Shown here one piece after another: positions 1 through 12,655 of a stretch of 12,655 nt of DNA. Below the pieces are notes generated by a model. That model was given only the letters and a program-made list of their open reading frames with translations. It was not told the origin of the DNA and made no database searches. The DNA is taken from NCBI GenBank assembly GCA_031290535.1, contig JAITNI010000165.1, positions 1 through 12,655 on the forward strand, written 5' to 3'. How positions within the stretch are numbered: the stretch's first letter is position 1; every line of letters begins with the position of its first letter. A program made the translations under genes and the position numbers. This stretch comes from Zoogloeaceae bacterium. Its GTDB lineage: Bacteria > Pseudomonadota > Gammaproteobacteria > Burkholderiales > Rhodocyclaceae.

Positions 1-303
1 AAGCCGGGCAGCATCACCCCGCACACCCACTTCACGGGCGAAATCTACGTGCTGTCGAAGGACGAAGGCGGACGCCATACCCCGTTCTTCGCCAACTACC
101 GTCCGCAATTCTACTTCCGCACCACCGACGTCACCGGCGCGATTACCCTGCCGGAAGGCACGGAAATGGTCATGCCGGGGGACAACGTCAGCATCACCGT
201 GAAGCTGATCGCCCCCATTGCGATGGAAGAAGGTCTGCGCTTCGCCATCCGTGAAGGCGGTCGTACCGTCGGCGCGGGCGTGGTTGCCAAGGTCATCGAG
301 TAA
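1..303 (+). CDS. tuf: Elongation factor Tu, C-terminal part (5' truncated by window edge)
   Basis: This is the last 100 codons of EF-Tu, the GTPase that delivers aminoacyl-tRNA to the ribosomal A site. The reading frame is open from base 1 and ends at TAA. The protein is collinear with the C-terminal 100 residues of E. coli EF-Tu as I remember them, so domain 3 (the C-terminal beta-barrel) is complete and the GTPase domain lies upstream of the window. Diagnostic motifs are [33 protein letters not shown] and [14 protein letters not shown] near the end. No disruption is seen. Betaproteobacteria often have two near-identical tuf genes; the copy next to tRNA-Trp and secE corresponds to the tufB position. 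Product identity is certain; which copy this is comes from context only. Confidence 0.98.
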   Translation, partial: KPGSITPHTHFTGEIYVLSKDEGGRHTPFFANYRPQFYFRTTDVTGAITLPEGTEMVMPGDNVSITVKLIAPIAMEEGLRFAIREGGRTVGAGVVAKVIE

Positions 304-326
304 TCTGGCGTTTGCCAAAACGGGAA

Positions 327-360
327 GGCGTCCCACTGGGGATGCCTTGTCGTGTTTCTG
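327..360 (+). terminator. Terminator-like or processing hairpin between tuf and tRNA-Trp
   Basis: GGCGTCCC (327-334) pairs with GGGATGCC (339-346): 8 bp with one G-U pair and an ACTG loop. It is followed by a T-rich but interrupted tract, TTGTCGTGTTT. It begins 24 bases after the tuf stop and ends 18 bases before the tRNA. It could be a leaky terminator for tuf, or a structure at which the tuf transcript is separated from the tRNA precursor. The broken U-tract makes strong termination doubtful. Confidence 0.4.
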
Positions 361-364
361 CCGC

Positions 365-440
365 AGGGGTATAGCTCAATTGGCAGAGCATCGGTTTCCA
401 AAACCGAAGGTTGGGGGTTCGATTCCCTCTGCCCCTGCCA
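365..440 (+). tRNA. tRNA-Trp (anticodon CCA)
   Basis: This is a complete 76-base cloverleaf. The acceptor stem is AGGGGTA/TGCCCCT, the D-stem GCTC/GAGC, the anticodon stem TCGGT/ACCGA with loop TTCCAAA, and the T-stem GGGGG/CCCTC with loop TTCGATT. The anticodon CCA is at 398-400 and reads UGG. The discriminator base is G and the 3' CCA is encoded. It closely resembles E. coli tRNA-Trp. There is no intron or mismatch beyond G-U pairs. It lies between tuf and secE, a common arrangement in betaproteobacteria, and is probably processed from a longer transcript. Confidence 0.97.
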
Positions 441-478
441 TTTTCATCCCCTTTCATCAGGGATTTTTGAAGAAGAAT

Positions 479-832
479 ATGGCCGACAAAATCAAGTTTG
501 GGCTGGCGCTTTTGTTGCTGGCGGCTGGCGTGGCCGGATACTACCTGCTCTCTGAGCAGGTTTTGGTGTTGCGGGTGCTGGCGGTGCTGGCGGGTCTTGT
601 GGCGGCGACCGGCGTCGCCTGGCGCACGGAAGCGGGCTTGCGCGTCGTGACGCTGGGCCGCGAGGCGTATGAGGAAACCCGCAAGGTCGTCTGGCCGACC
701 CGCAAGGAAGCCCTGCAAATGACCGGTCTGGTGTTTGTTTTTGTCGTTGTGATGGCGGTTTTCCTGTTTTTGAGCGACAAATCACTGGAACACGTGTTGT
801 ACAAGTGGATTCTGGGTTGGGAAACGCCATGA
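479..832 (+). CDS. secE: Preprotein translocase subunit SecE
   Basis: SecE is the essential small membrane subunit of the SecYEG translocon; it clamps SecY in the inner membrane. The start chosen is ATG at 479, 38 bases after the tRNA, with a purine-rich but weak ribosome site (GAAGAAG). Longer in-frame starts would run back through the tRNA and are not credible. The 117-residue protein has three hydrophobic segments: approx. residues 7-24, 29-47 and 84-98. An amphipathic helix before the third carries the SecE signature [15 protein letters not shown] (residues 68-82). The first two segments are the extra pair found in the longer proteobacterial SecE; the conserved core is the C-terminal half. 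The stop overlaps the nusG start (ATGA), so the two are probably translationally coupled. Confidence 0.95.
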   Translation: MADKIKFGLALLLLAAGVAGYYLLSEQVLVLRVLAVLAGLVAATGVAWRTEAGLRVVTLGREAYEETRKVVWPTRKEALQMTGLVFVFVVVMAVFLFLSDKSLEHVLYKWILGWETP

Positions 833-1359
833 GTATGCGCTGGTATATTGTCCATGTGTATTCCGGCTTTGAGAAAAGCGTACAGCGTTCCCTGGCGGAG
901 CGCATCGAGCGCTCGGAGATTGCCGGGATGTTCAACCGCATTCTGGTGCCGGTCGAGGAAGTCGTGGAAATGAAAAATGGGCAGAAGTCCATTACCGAGC
1001 GCAAACTGTTCCCCGGCTATGTGCTGGTGGAAATGGACATGTGCGACGAATCCTGGCACCTCGTCAAGGACACGCCCAAGGTGATGGGGTTTATTGGCGG
1101 CACCGCCACGAAGCCCGCGCCGATTTCCGACAAGGAAGTCGCGGACATCATGCAGCAGATGGACAGCACGCAAAAACCGCGTCCGAAGGTGTTGTTCGAG
1201 GTCGGGCAAACCGTGCGCGTCAAGGATGGCCCGTTTACCGATTTTCACGGCAATGTCGAAGACGTCAATTACGAAAAGAGCCGCCTGCGGGTTTCCGTCA
1301 GCATTTTTGGCCGCGCCACGCCGGTGGAACTGGAGTTTTCGCAGGTCGCCAAGAATTAG
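829..1359 (+). CDS. nusG: Transcription termination/antitermination factor NusG
   Basis: NusG binds the RNA polymerase clamp, suppresses pausing, links polymerase to the leading ribosome (S10) and recruits Rho. The start is ATG at 829, overlapping the secE TGA by four bases and giving [18 protein letters not shown], the usual betaproteobacterial N-terminus. The protein is 176 residues, a normal length. The NGN domain covers about residues 4-115, with [10 protein letters not shown] (60-69) and GFIGG (87-91). The KOW domain covers about 123-176, with [14 protein letters not shown] (123-136). It is intact. The stop codon TAG lies exactly at the outer edge of the palindromic repeat in the following gap, so the last codons and stop may have been touched by the insertion, but the C-terminus VAKN looks ordinary. 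Confidence 0.97.
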   Translation: MSMRWYIVHVYSGFEKSVQRSLAERIERSEIAGMFNRILVPVEEVVEMKNGQKSITERKLFPGYVLVEMDMCDESWHLVKDTPKVMGFIGGTATKPAPISDKEVADIMQQMDSTQKPRPKVLFEVGQTVRVKDGPFTDFHGNVEDVNYEKSRLRVSVSIFGRATPVELEFSQVAKN

Positions 1360-1476
1360 AGAACCTCTGATGAATCCCGTTCGCCCTGAAGCTCTGTCGA
1401 AGGGCATTCCCTGTAAAATCAAGGGTTTCGACAGGCTCAACCCGAACGGTTGGAAGTTGTGCAGAGTTTTTCCTAG
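1357..1476 (+). repeat. MITE/REP-like palindromic element in the nusG-rplK gap
   Basis: This is a nested inverted repeat of about 120 bp. The outer arms TAGAGAACCTCTG (1357-1369) and CAGAGTTTTTCCTA (1462-1475) match as imperfect inverted repeats (about 11 of 14 positions with one gap). Inner arms CCGTTCG (1377-1383) and CGAACGG (1443-1449) are perfect. Each half also forms its own hairpin: GCCCT/AGGGC (1383-1387/1401-1405) on the left and GGGTT/AACCC (1423-1427/1439-1443) on the right. Their loops are inverted copies of CTGTCGA/TCGACAG. The two stems differ in bases but both still pair, which suggests the hairpins matter. No coding capacity is seen. The architecture matches non-autonomous, transposase-mobilised palindromes; the mobilising family is not identified. 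Confidence 0.65.
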
Positions 1477-1494
1477 CAGGGTTGTACAGGCAAA

Positions 1495-1580
1495 CCGGAA
1501 GCCTCAATTCCGGCTCGAGGAGCGTCAGTAGGGTTGTGTGACCCGAACACGCGCGATCACTCACTTACCAAGGAAGTCAC
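1495..1580 (+). promoter_or_regulatory. rplK 5' leader with small hairpins; possible L1 autoregulatory region
   Basis: The stretch before rplK holds a perfect 6-bp hairpin CCGGAA/TTCCGG (1495-1513). Downstream there are two mutually exclusive short pairings, GGGT/ACCC (1531-1544) and GTGT/ACAC (1536-1550). The ribosome site AAGGA (1570-1574) lies 6 bases before the start. In E. coli, L1 represses the rplK-rplA mRNA by binding near the rplK start, so an L1 site is expected here. I cannot match this sequence to a defined L1-binding motif, and no convincing promoter was found. Confidence 0.3.
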
Positions 1581-2012
1581 ATGGCCAAGAAAATTATCGG
1601 CTACATCAAGTTGCAAGTGCCGGCAGGCAAGGCAAATCCTTCGCCCCCGATCGGTCCGGCGCTCGGTCAGCGCGGGCTGAACATCATGGAATTCTGCAAG
1701 GCGTTCAACGCCCAGACCCAGGGCGTTGAGCCGGGGTTGCCCATTCCCGTGGTGATTACCGCTTTTGCGGACAAATCCTTCACCTTCGTGATGAAGACCC
1801 CGCCCGCGACCATTCTCATCAAGAAGGCCGCTGGCATCAAATCCGGTTCCGCCAAGCCGCATACCGACAAGGTCGGCAAGATCACCCGCGCCCAGTGCGA
1901 GGAAATCGCCAAGACCAAACAGCCCGACCTGACCGCCGCCGACATGGAAGCCGCGCTGCGTACCATCGCCGGTTCCGCGCGCAGCATGGGCGTCACAGTG
2001 GAGGGTCTGTAA
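1581..2012 (+). CDS. rplK: 50S ribosomal protein L11
   Basis: L11 binds 23S rRNA at the GTPase-associated centre, forms the base of the factor-binding stalk with L10, and is needed for RelA activation. The start is ATG at 1581 behind AAGGA at 6-base spacing. The 143-residue length is normal. The N-terminal domain (about 1-72) contains the proline-rich segment [14 protein letters not shown] (19-32), the target region for thiopeptide antibiotics. A linker with KTPPA (72-76) leads to the rRNA-binding C-terminal domain, which ends in GSARSMGV (131-138). No abnormality is seen. rplA starts two bases after its stop, so the two are almost certainly co-translated. Confidence 0.98.
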   Translation: MAKKIIGYIKLQVPAGKANPSPPIGPALGQRGLNIMEFCKAFNAQTQGVEPGLPIPVVITAFADKSFTFVMKTPPATILIKKAAGIKSGSAKPHTDKVGKITRAQCEEIAKTKQPDLTAADMEAALRTIAGSARSMGVTVEGL

Positions 2013-2014
2013 TC

Positions 2015-2713
2015 ATGGCCAAACTGACCAAAAGACAAACAGCGCTGGCCGCCAAGGTGGAAGCGCAAAAGCTGTACGCCGTCTCCGAAGCGCTGACGCT
2101 GGTGAAGGAAACCGCCACCGCCAAGTTTGACGAATCCATCGACGTGGCTGTCAATCTCGGCATTGACGCCCGTAAATCCGACCAACTGGTGCGCGGCTCT
2201 GTCGTGCTGCCGGCCGGAACGGGCAAAACCGTGCGCGTCGCCGTCTTCGCCCAGGGCGAAAAGGCCGAGGCCGCGAAAGCGGCGGGCGCGGACATCGTCG
2301 GATTTGACGATCTGGCGGCGGAAGTCAAGGCGGGCAATCTCAATTTTGACGTGGTCATCGCCACCCCCGACGCCATGCGCGTGGTGGGGCAACTGGGTCA
2401 GATTCTCGGCCCACGCGGCCTGATGCCAAACCCCAAGGTGGGCACGGTGACGATGGACGTCACCACCGCCGTGCAGAACGCCAAGGCCGGTCAGGTGCAA
2501 TATCGTACCGACAAGGGCGGCATCATTCACGCCACCATTGGCCGCGCTTCCTTCCCGGCAGAAAAGCTGGAGCAGAACCTGAAGGCGCTGATTGAGGCGC
2601 TGAACAAGGCCAGACCCGCCTCCGCGAAGGGGCAGTATCTGAAAAAAATCGCTGTCGCCAGCACGATGGGGCCGGGTGTACACATTGACCAGGCCAGCCT
2701 CGCGGGGGCGTAA
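2015..2713 (+). CDS. rplA: 50S ribosomal protein L1
   Basis: L1 forms the mobile stalk on the E-site side of the large subunit and helps eject deacylated tRNA. In E. coli it also represses translation of its own rplK-rplA mRNA. The start is ATG at 2015, two bases after the rplK stop, with GGAGGG (2000-2005) inside the end of rplK as the ribosome site. The 232-residue length is close to the E. coli 234. Visible motifs are [17 protein letters not shown] (63-79), the family signature [17 protein letters not shown] (129-145), and [14 protein letters not shown] (163-176). No truncation or frameshift is seen. It is followed by the long structured rplJ leader. Confidence 0.98.
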   Translation: MAKLTKRQTALAAKVEAQKLYAVSEALTLVKETATAKFDESIDVAVNLGIDARKSDQLVRGSVVLPAGTGKTVRVAVFAQGEKAEAAKAAGADIVGFDDLAAEVKAGNLNFDVVIATPDAMRVVGQLGQILGPRGLMPNPKVGTVTMDVTTAVQNAKAGQVQYRTDKGGIIHATIGRASFPAEKLEQNLKALIEALNKARPASAKGQYLKKIAVASTMGPGVHIDQASLAGA

Positions 2714-2734
2714 AAAGTAGTGCAGGACTTTGGG

Positions 2735-2839
2735 CTGTCGCCGCCCCGGTTGGTATGGGGCAGCGACAGGTCGTCAAAGACCGCAGGCGCGTCCGGTTTT
2801 TCGGGCGCTTAAACGGCAACATCAGCCTGCGTAGACGGT
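2735..2839 (+). promoter_or_regulatory. L10 leader: autoregulatory mRNA structure for rplJ-rplL
   Basis: The rplA-rplJ gap contains successive well-paired elements. First, CTGTCGC (2735-2741) pairs with GCGACAG (2763-2769), enclosing GCCCC/GGGGC (2743-2747/2757-2761) with one mismatch. Second, ACC-GCAGGC (2780-2788) pairs with GCCTGC (2825-2830) and GGT (2837-2839), leaving an asymmetric GTAGAC bulge (2831-2836). Inside it is a 7-bp hairpin, 2789-2795/2802-2808, with a GTTTTT loop, then TTAAACGGCAACATCA unpaired. This layout (long stem, purine-rich bulge, U-rich loop, conserved single strand before the closing helix) fits the L10 leader that binds the L10-(L12)4 complex and blocks rplJ translation. 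The family match is from memory of the motif; an Rfam L10_leader covariance search would settle it. Confidence 0.7.
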
Positions 2840-2860
2840 GTGCCCAGAACAAGGATTTGG

Positions 2861-2936
2861 CCGGATTTTGAAAGTAAAAATCCGGTTTGCTTCTGGTTCA
2901 GGTCGCCGTAAGGAGGGACGGGAATTTTTTTCGTCC
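2861..2936 (+). other. Two further hairpins between the L10 leader and the rplJ ribosome site
   Basis: A perfect 9-bp hairpin CCGGATTTT/AAAATCCGG (2861-2869/2877-2885, loop GAAAGTA) is followed by TTTGCTTC. A second stem, GGACGGGAA/TTTTCGTCC (2916-2924/2928-2936, including G-U pairs), is followed by TGTTTT. Neither has a clean U-tract. They may be weak attenuators, RNase sites, or spacers that link L10 binding to access to the rplJ start. The segment 2910-2916 reads AAGGAGG but has no start codon at usable distance. Confidence 0.4.
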
Positions 2937-2964
2937 TGTTTTGACTTGAAAGGAGAAAAGACCC

Positions 2965-3513
2965 GTGGGTCTCAATCTGGAAGACAAAAAAGCGGTTGTG
3001 GCGGAGGTTGCGGCAGAGATTGCCAAAGCCCAGACCCTTGCTGTCGCTGAATATCGGGGTATCGGGGTGGCAGACATCACCGTGCTGCGAAAGAAGGCGC
3101 GCGCGTCTGGCGTTTATCTGCACGTCCTCAAGAACACGCTGGTGCGTCGCGCCGTGGAGGGGTCTCCCTTCGCCGGTCTCGCCGACCAGTTGGTCGGCCC
3201 CCTGATCTACAGTGTTTCTGAAGATCCGGTGGCGGCGGCCAGGGTGTTAAACGACTTCGCCAAAACCAACGACAAGCTGGTCATCAAGGCGGGTTCCTAC
3301 GCCGGCAGGGTGCTGGACAAGGCGGGCGTGCAAGCGCTGGCCTCCATCCCCGGCCGCGAAGAGCTGCTCGCCAGGCTGCTGGGCGTCATGAAAGCGCCTG
3401 TATCCGGCTTTGCTGCCGTGGTGGCGGCACTGGCCAAGCAGCGCGAAGCTGGCAGTGAATCCGCAGCGACCGAAGTCGTCGCCGAAGTGGCTGCCGAACC
3501 TGCTGCCGCCTGA
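2965..3513 (+). CDS. rplJ: 50S ribosomal protein L10
   Basis: L10 anchors the L7/L12 dimers of the ribosomal stalk to 23S rRNA; with L12 bound it represses its own mRNA leader. The start is GTG at 2965, supported by AAAGGAG (2949-2955) at 9-base spacing and by the family N-terminus [13 protein letters not shown]. The 182 residues are longer than the roughly 165 of E. coli; the excess is an Ala/Glu-rich C-terminal tail (about 163-182), as I recall from other betaproteobacteria. The globular part contains VAEYRGI (27-33), LKNTLVRRA (55-63) and [16 protein letters not shown] (130-145). The helix that follows (about 147-160) is where L7/L12 N-termini dock. The gene is intact and 41 bases from rplL. 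Confidence 0.97.
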   Translation: MGLNLEDKKAVVAEVAAEIAKAQTLAVAEYRGIGVADITVLRKKARASGVYLHVLKNTLVRRAVEGSPFAGLADQLVGPLIYSVSEDPVAAARVLNDFAKTNDKLVIKAGSYAGRVLDKAGVQALASIPGREELLARLLGVMKAPVSGFAAVVAALAKQREAGSESAATEVVAEVAAEPAAA

Positions 3514-3554
3514 TCGGCCAACCTTTTTTTATGATTTCACCAGGAGTGATGTAA

Positions 3555-3929
3555 ATGGCAATTTCCAAAGAAGACATTCTCGACGCCGTCGGCAATCTGA
3601 CCGTGATCGAGCTGAACGACCTCGTCAAGGCGTTTGAAGAGAAGTTCGGCGTTTCCGCCGCCGCGTTTGCGGCCCCTGCTGCCCAGGGCGGTCCGGCTGC
3701 CGCTGCGGTTGAAGAGCAAACCGAATTCACCGTGATTCTTGCCGCCGTGGGCGACAAGAAGGTGGACGTCATCAAGGTCGTGCGTGCGGCGACCGGTCTG
3801 GGCCTGAAGGAAGCCAAGGATGTCGTCGACGGCGCGCCCAAGCCCGTCAAGGAAGGCATCTCCAAGGCAGACGCAGAAGCCCTGAAGAAGCAACTGGAAG
3901 AAGCGGGCGCCAAGGTCGAGCTGAAGTAA
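3555..3929 (+). CDS. rplL: 50S ribosomal protein L7/L12
   Basis: L7/L12 is the multi-copy stalk protein that recruits and activates translational GTPases. The start is ATG at 3555 behind AGGAG (3542-3546), 8 bases away. The 124 residues divide into an N-terminal dimerisation domain (about 1-33), an Ala/Pro/Gly hinge (about 34-54), and a C-terminal factor-binding domain (about 57-124). The last contains the conserved [20 protein letters not shown] (69-88) and ends [10 protein letters not shown]. Length and sequence are ordinary. Strong hairpins follow and are expected to lower transcription into rpoB, which fits the several-fold excess of L12 over RNA polymerase. A domain similar to its C-terminal part recurs inside the RpoB encoded downstream. 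Confidence 0.98.
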   Translation: MAISKEDILDAVGNLTVIELNDLVKAFEEKFGVSAAAFAAPAAQGGPAAAAVEEQTEFTVILAAVGDKKVDVIKVVRAATGLGLKEAKDVVDGAPKPVKEGISKADAEALKKQLEEAGAKVELK

Positions 3930-3945
3930 GCGACCCCTTGCCCCT

Positions 3946-3978
3946 GGGCTGGCGGTTTTTTTGGCCGCCAGCCCTTTT
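3946..3978 (+). terminator. rplL-rpoB attenuator (partial terminator)
   Basis: GGGCTGGCGG (3946-3955) pairs perfectly with CCGCCAGCCC (3965-3974) around a T-rich loop. TTTT follows, then CCCC. The 10-bp GC-rich stem with a short U-run is a classic intrinsic terminator, 16 bases after the rplL stop. rpoB has no convincing promoter of its own here, so read-through is required. In E. coli the terminator at this place stops most but not all transcripts; the short U-run fits the same role. Confidence 0.8.
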
Positions 3979-3982
3979 CCCC

Positions 3983-4007
3983 TGTCGCAGCCTTTGGGCG
4001 ACATTTT
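3983..4007 (+). terminator. Second terminator-like hairpin downstream of rplL
   Basis: TGTCGC (3983-3988) pairs with GCGACA written as G-CGACA (3998-4003). An inner CC/GG (3991-3992/3996-3997) closes a TTT loop, with AG bulged. It is followed directly by TTTT. The stem is weaker than the preceding one but sits only 4 bases after its U-run. It could back up termination or act as a 3' end stabiliser for the rplL mRNA. Confidence 0.5.
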
Positions 4008-4078
4008 GAGCAGCAACTGAGCAGCACCTTTTTGGCGGATCGACCTTGGTCAGACGGCAAACACAAGTCATTTTCGGG

Positions 4079-4100
4079 CGTCCCCGCTGCCTGCGGGACG
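4079..4100 (+). other. Third hairpin in the rplL-rpoB gap
   Basis: CGTCC (4079-4083) pairs with GGACG (4096-4100), and CGC (4085-4087) with GCG (4093-4095), with one bulged C and a TGCCT loop. There is no immediate U-run; TTGGGGGC follows. The rest of the gap up to rpoB is T-rich with no clear structure apart from a CCGG/CCGG pair at 4146-4159. The hairpin may be part of an RNA processing or pausing region; in E. coli this intercistronic stretch is cut by RNase III. Confidence 0.35.
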
Positions 4101-4206
4101 TTGGGGGCGATTTCTGTTTGCCTGTTTCTGTTTTTTGCGCCAGCGCCGGTCTTGGCCGGACGGCTGGTTTGACTGTTTTTTATTCGTCTTTACTCTCGGA
4201 GCACCC

Positions 4207-12655
<8,449 letters not shown>

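Noticed and set aside
805..828. Upstream GTG start for nusG at 805
   Set aside because: It would add MDSGLGNA, which is not found in NusG homologues; ATG at 829 gives the family N-terminus and the ATGA overlap with secE.
1412..1419. TGTAAAAT in the repeat spacer as a -10 box for rplK
   Set aside because: The hexamer TAAAAT is good, but no -35-like sequence lies 16-18 bases upstream, and the position is the spacer of the palindromic element.
1667..2683. A 338-codon open frame on the - strand opposite rplK/rplA
   Set aside because: It overlaps two intact ribosomal protein genes completely, has low-complexity His/Gly content and no independent evidence of coding.
4169..4196. TTGACT-16-TACTCT as a promoter for rpoB
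   Set aside because: The -10 box matches only half the consensus, and the start point would fall within a few bases of the ATG, overlapping the ribosome site.
4135..4206. Upstream TTG start for rpoB at 4135
   Set aside because: The 24 added residues have no RpoB similarity and lie in the untranslated gap; ATG 4207 has GGAG at good spacing and gives the usual N-terminus.

Overview
The window is about 12.7 kb of high-GC bacterial chromosome that carries the conserved translation/transcription cluster often called the beta operon. The order is tuf (3' end) - tRNA-Trp(CCA) - secE - nusG - rplK - rplA - rplJ - rplL - rpoB - rpoC (3' end cut by the window edge). All genes are on the + strand. The tRNA-Trp between tuf and secE, NusG beginning MSMRWYIVH, the GTG-started L10, and RpoB/RpoC sequences closest to those I remember from Burkholderia and Neisseria all suggest a betaproteobacterium. 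I cannot name the genus. A palindromic repeat of a kind common in environmental betaproteobacteria (CCGTTCG...CGAACGG arms) fits this.

Layout: 1-303 is the last 100 codons of EF-Tu. A terminator-like hairpin (327-346) precedes tRNA-Trp (365-440). secE and nusG overlap by ATGA. The 221-base nusG-rplK gap holds a roughly 120-bp MITE/REP-like palindromic element whose outer edge coincides with the nusG stop codon. rplK and rplA are nearly contiguous. The 251-base rplA-rplJ gap folds like the autoregulatory L10 leader and carries two more hairpins downstream. rplL is followed by tandem terminator-like hairpins, as expected for the attenuator that sets the ratio of L7/L12 to RNA polymerase. rpoB and rpoC follow, 21 bases apart.

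The genes work together as the growth-linked core of gene expression: EF-Tu and tRNA-Trp for elongation, SecE for the Sec translocon, NusG for transcript elongation, L11/L1/L10/L7-L12 for the two ribosomal stalks, and the beta and beta' subunits of RNA polymerase.

Two things are out of the ordinary. First, RpoB is about 1432 residues, some 60-90 longer than the relatives I compared it with, because of an insertion of about 70 residues (approx. 426-495). The insertion aligns well with the C-terminal domain of ribosomal protein L7/L12, including the L12 encoded 1.5 kb upstream. Second, rpoC is interrupted by an in-frame TAA (9856-9858) where a conserved Glu is expected, 14 codons before the catalytic NADFDGD motif. 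The frame is otherwise perfectly open and conserved to the window end. A sequencing or assembly error is the most likely explanation for the stop, but a real split or recoded beta' cannot be excluded from sequence alone.
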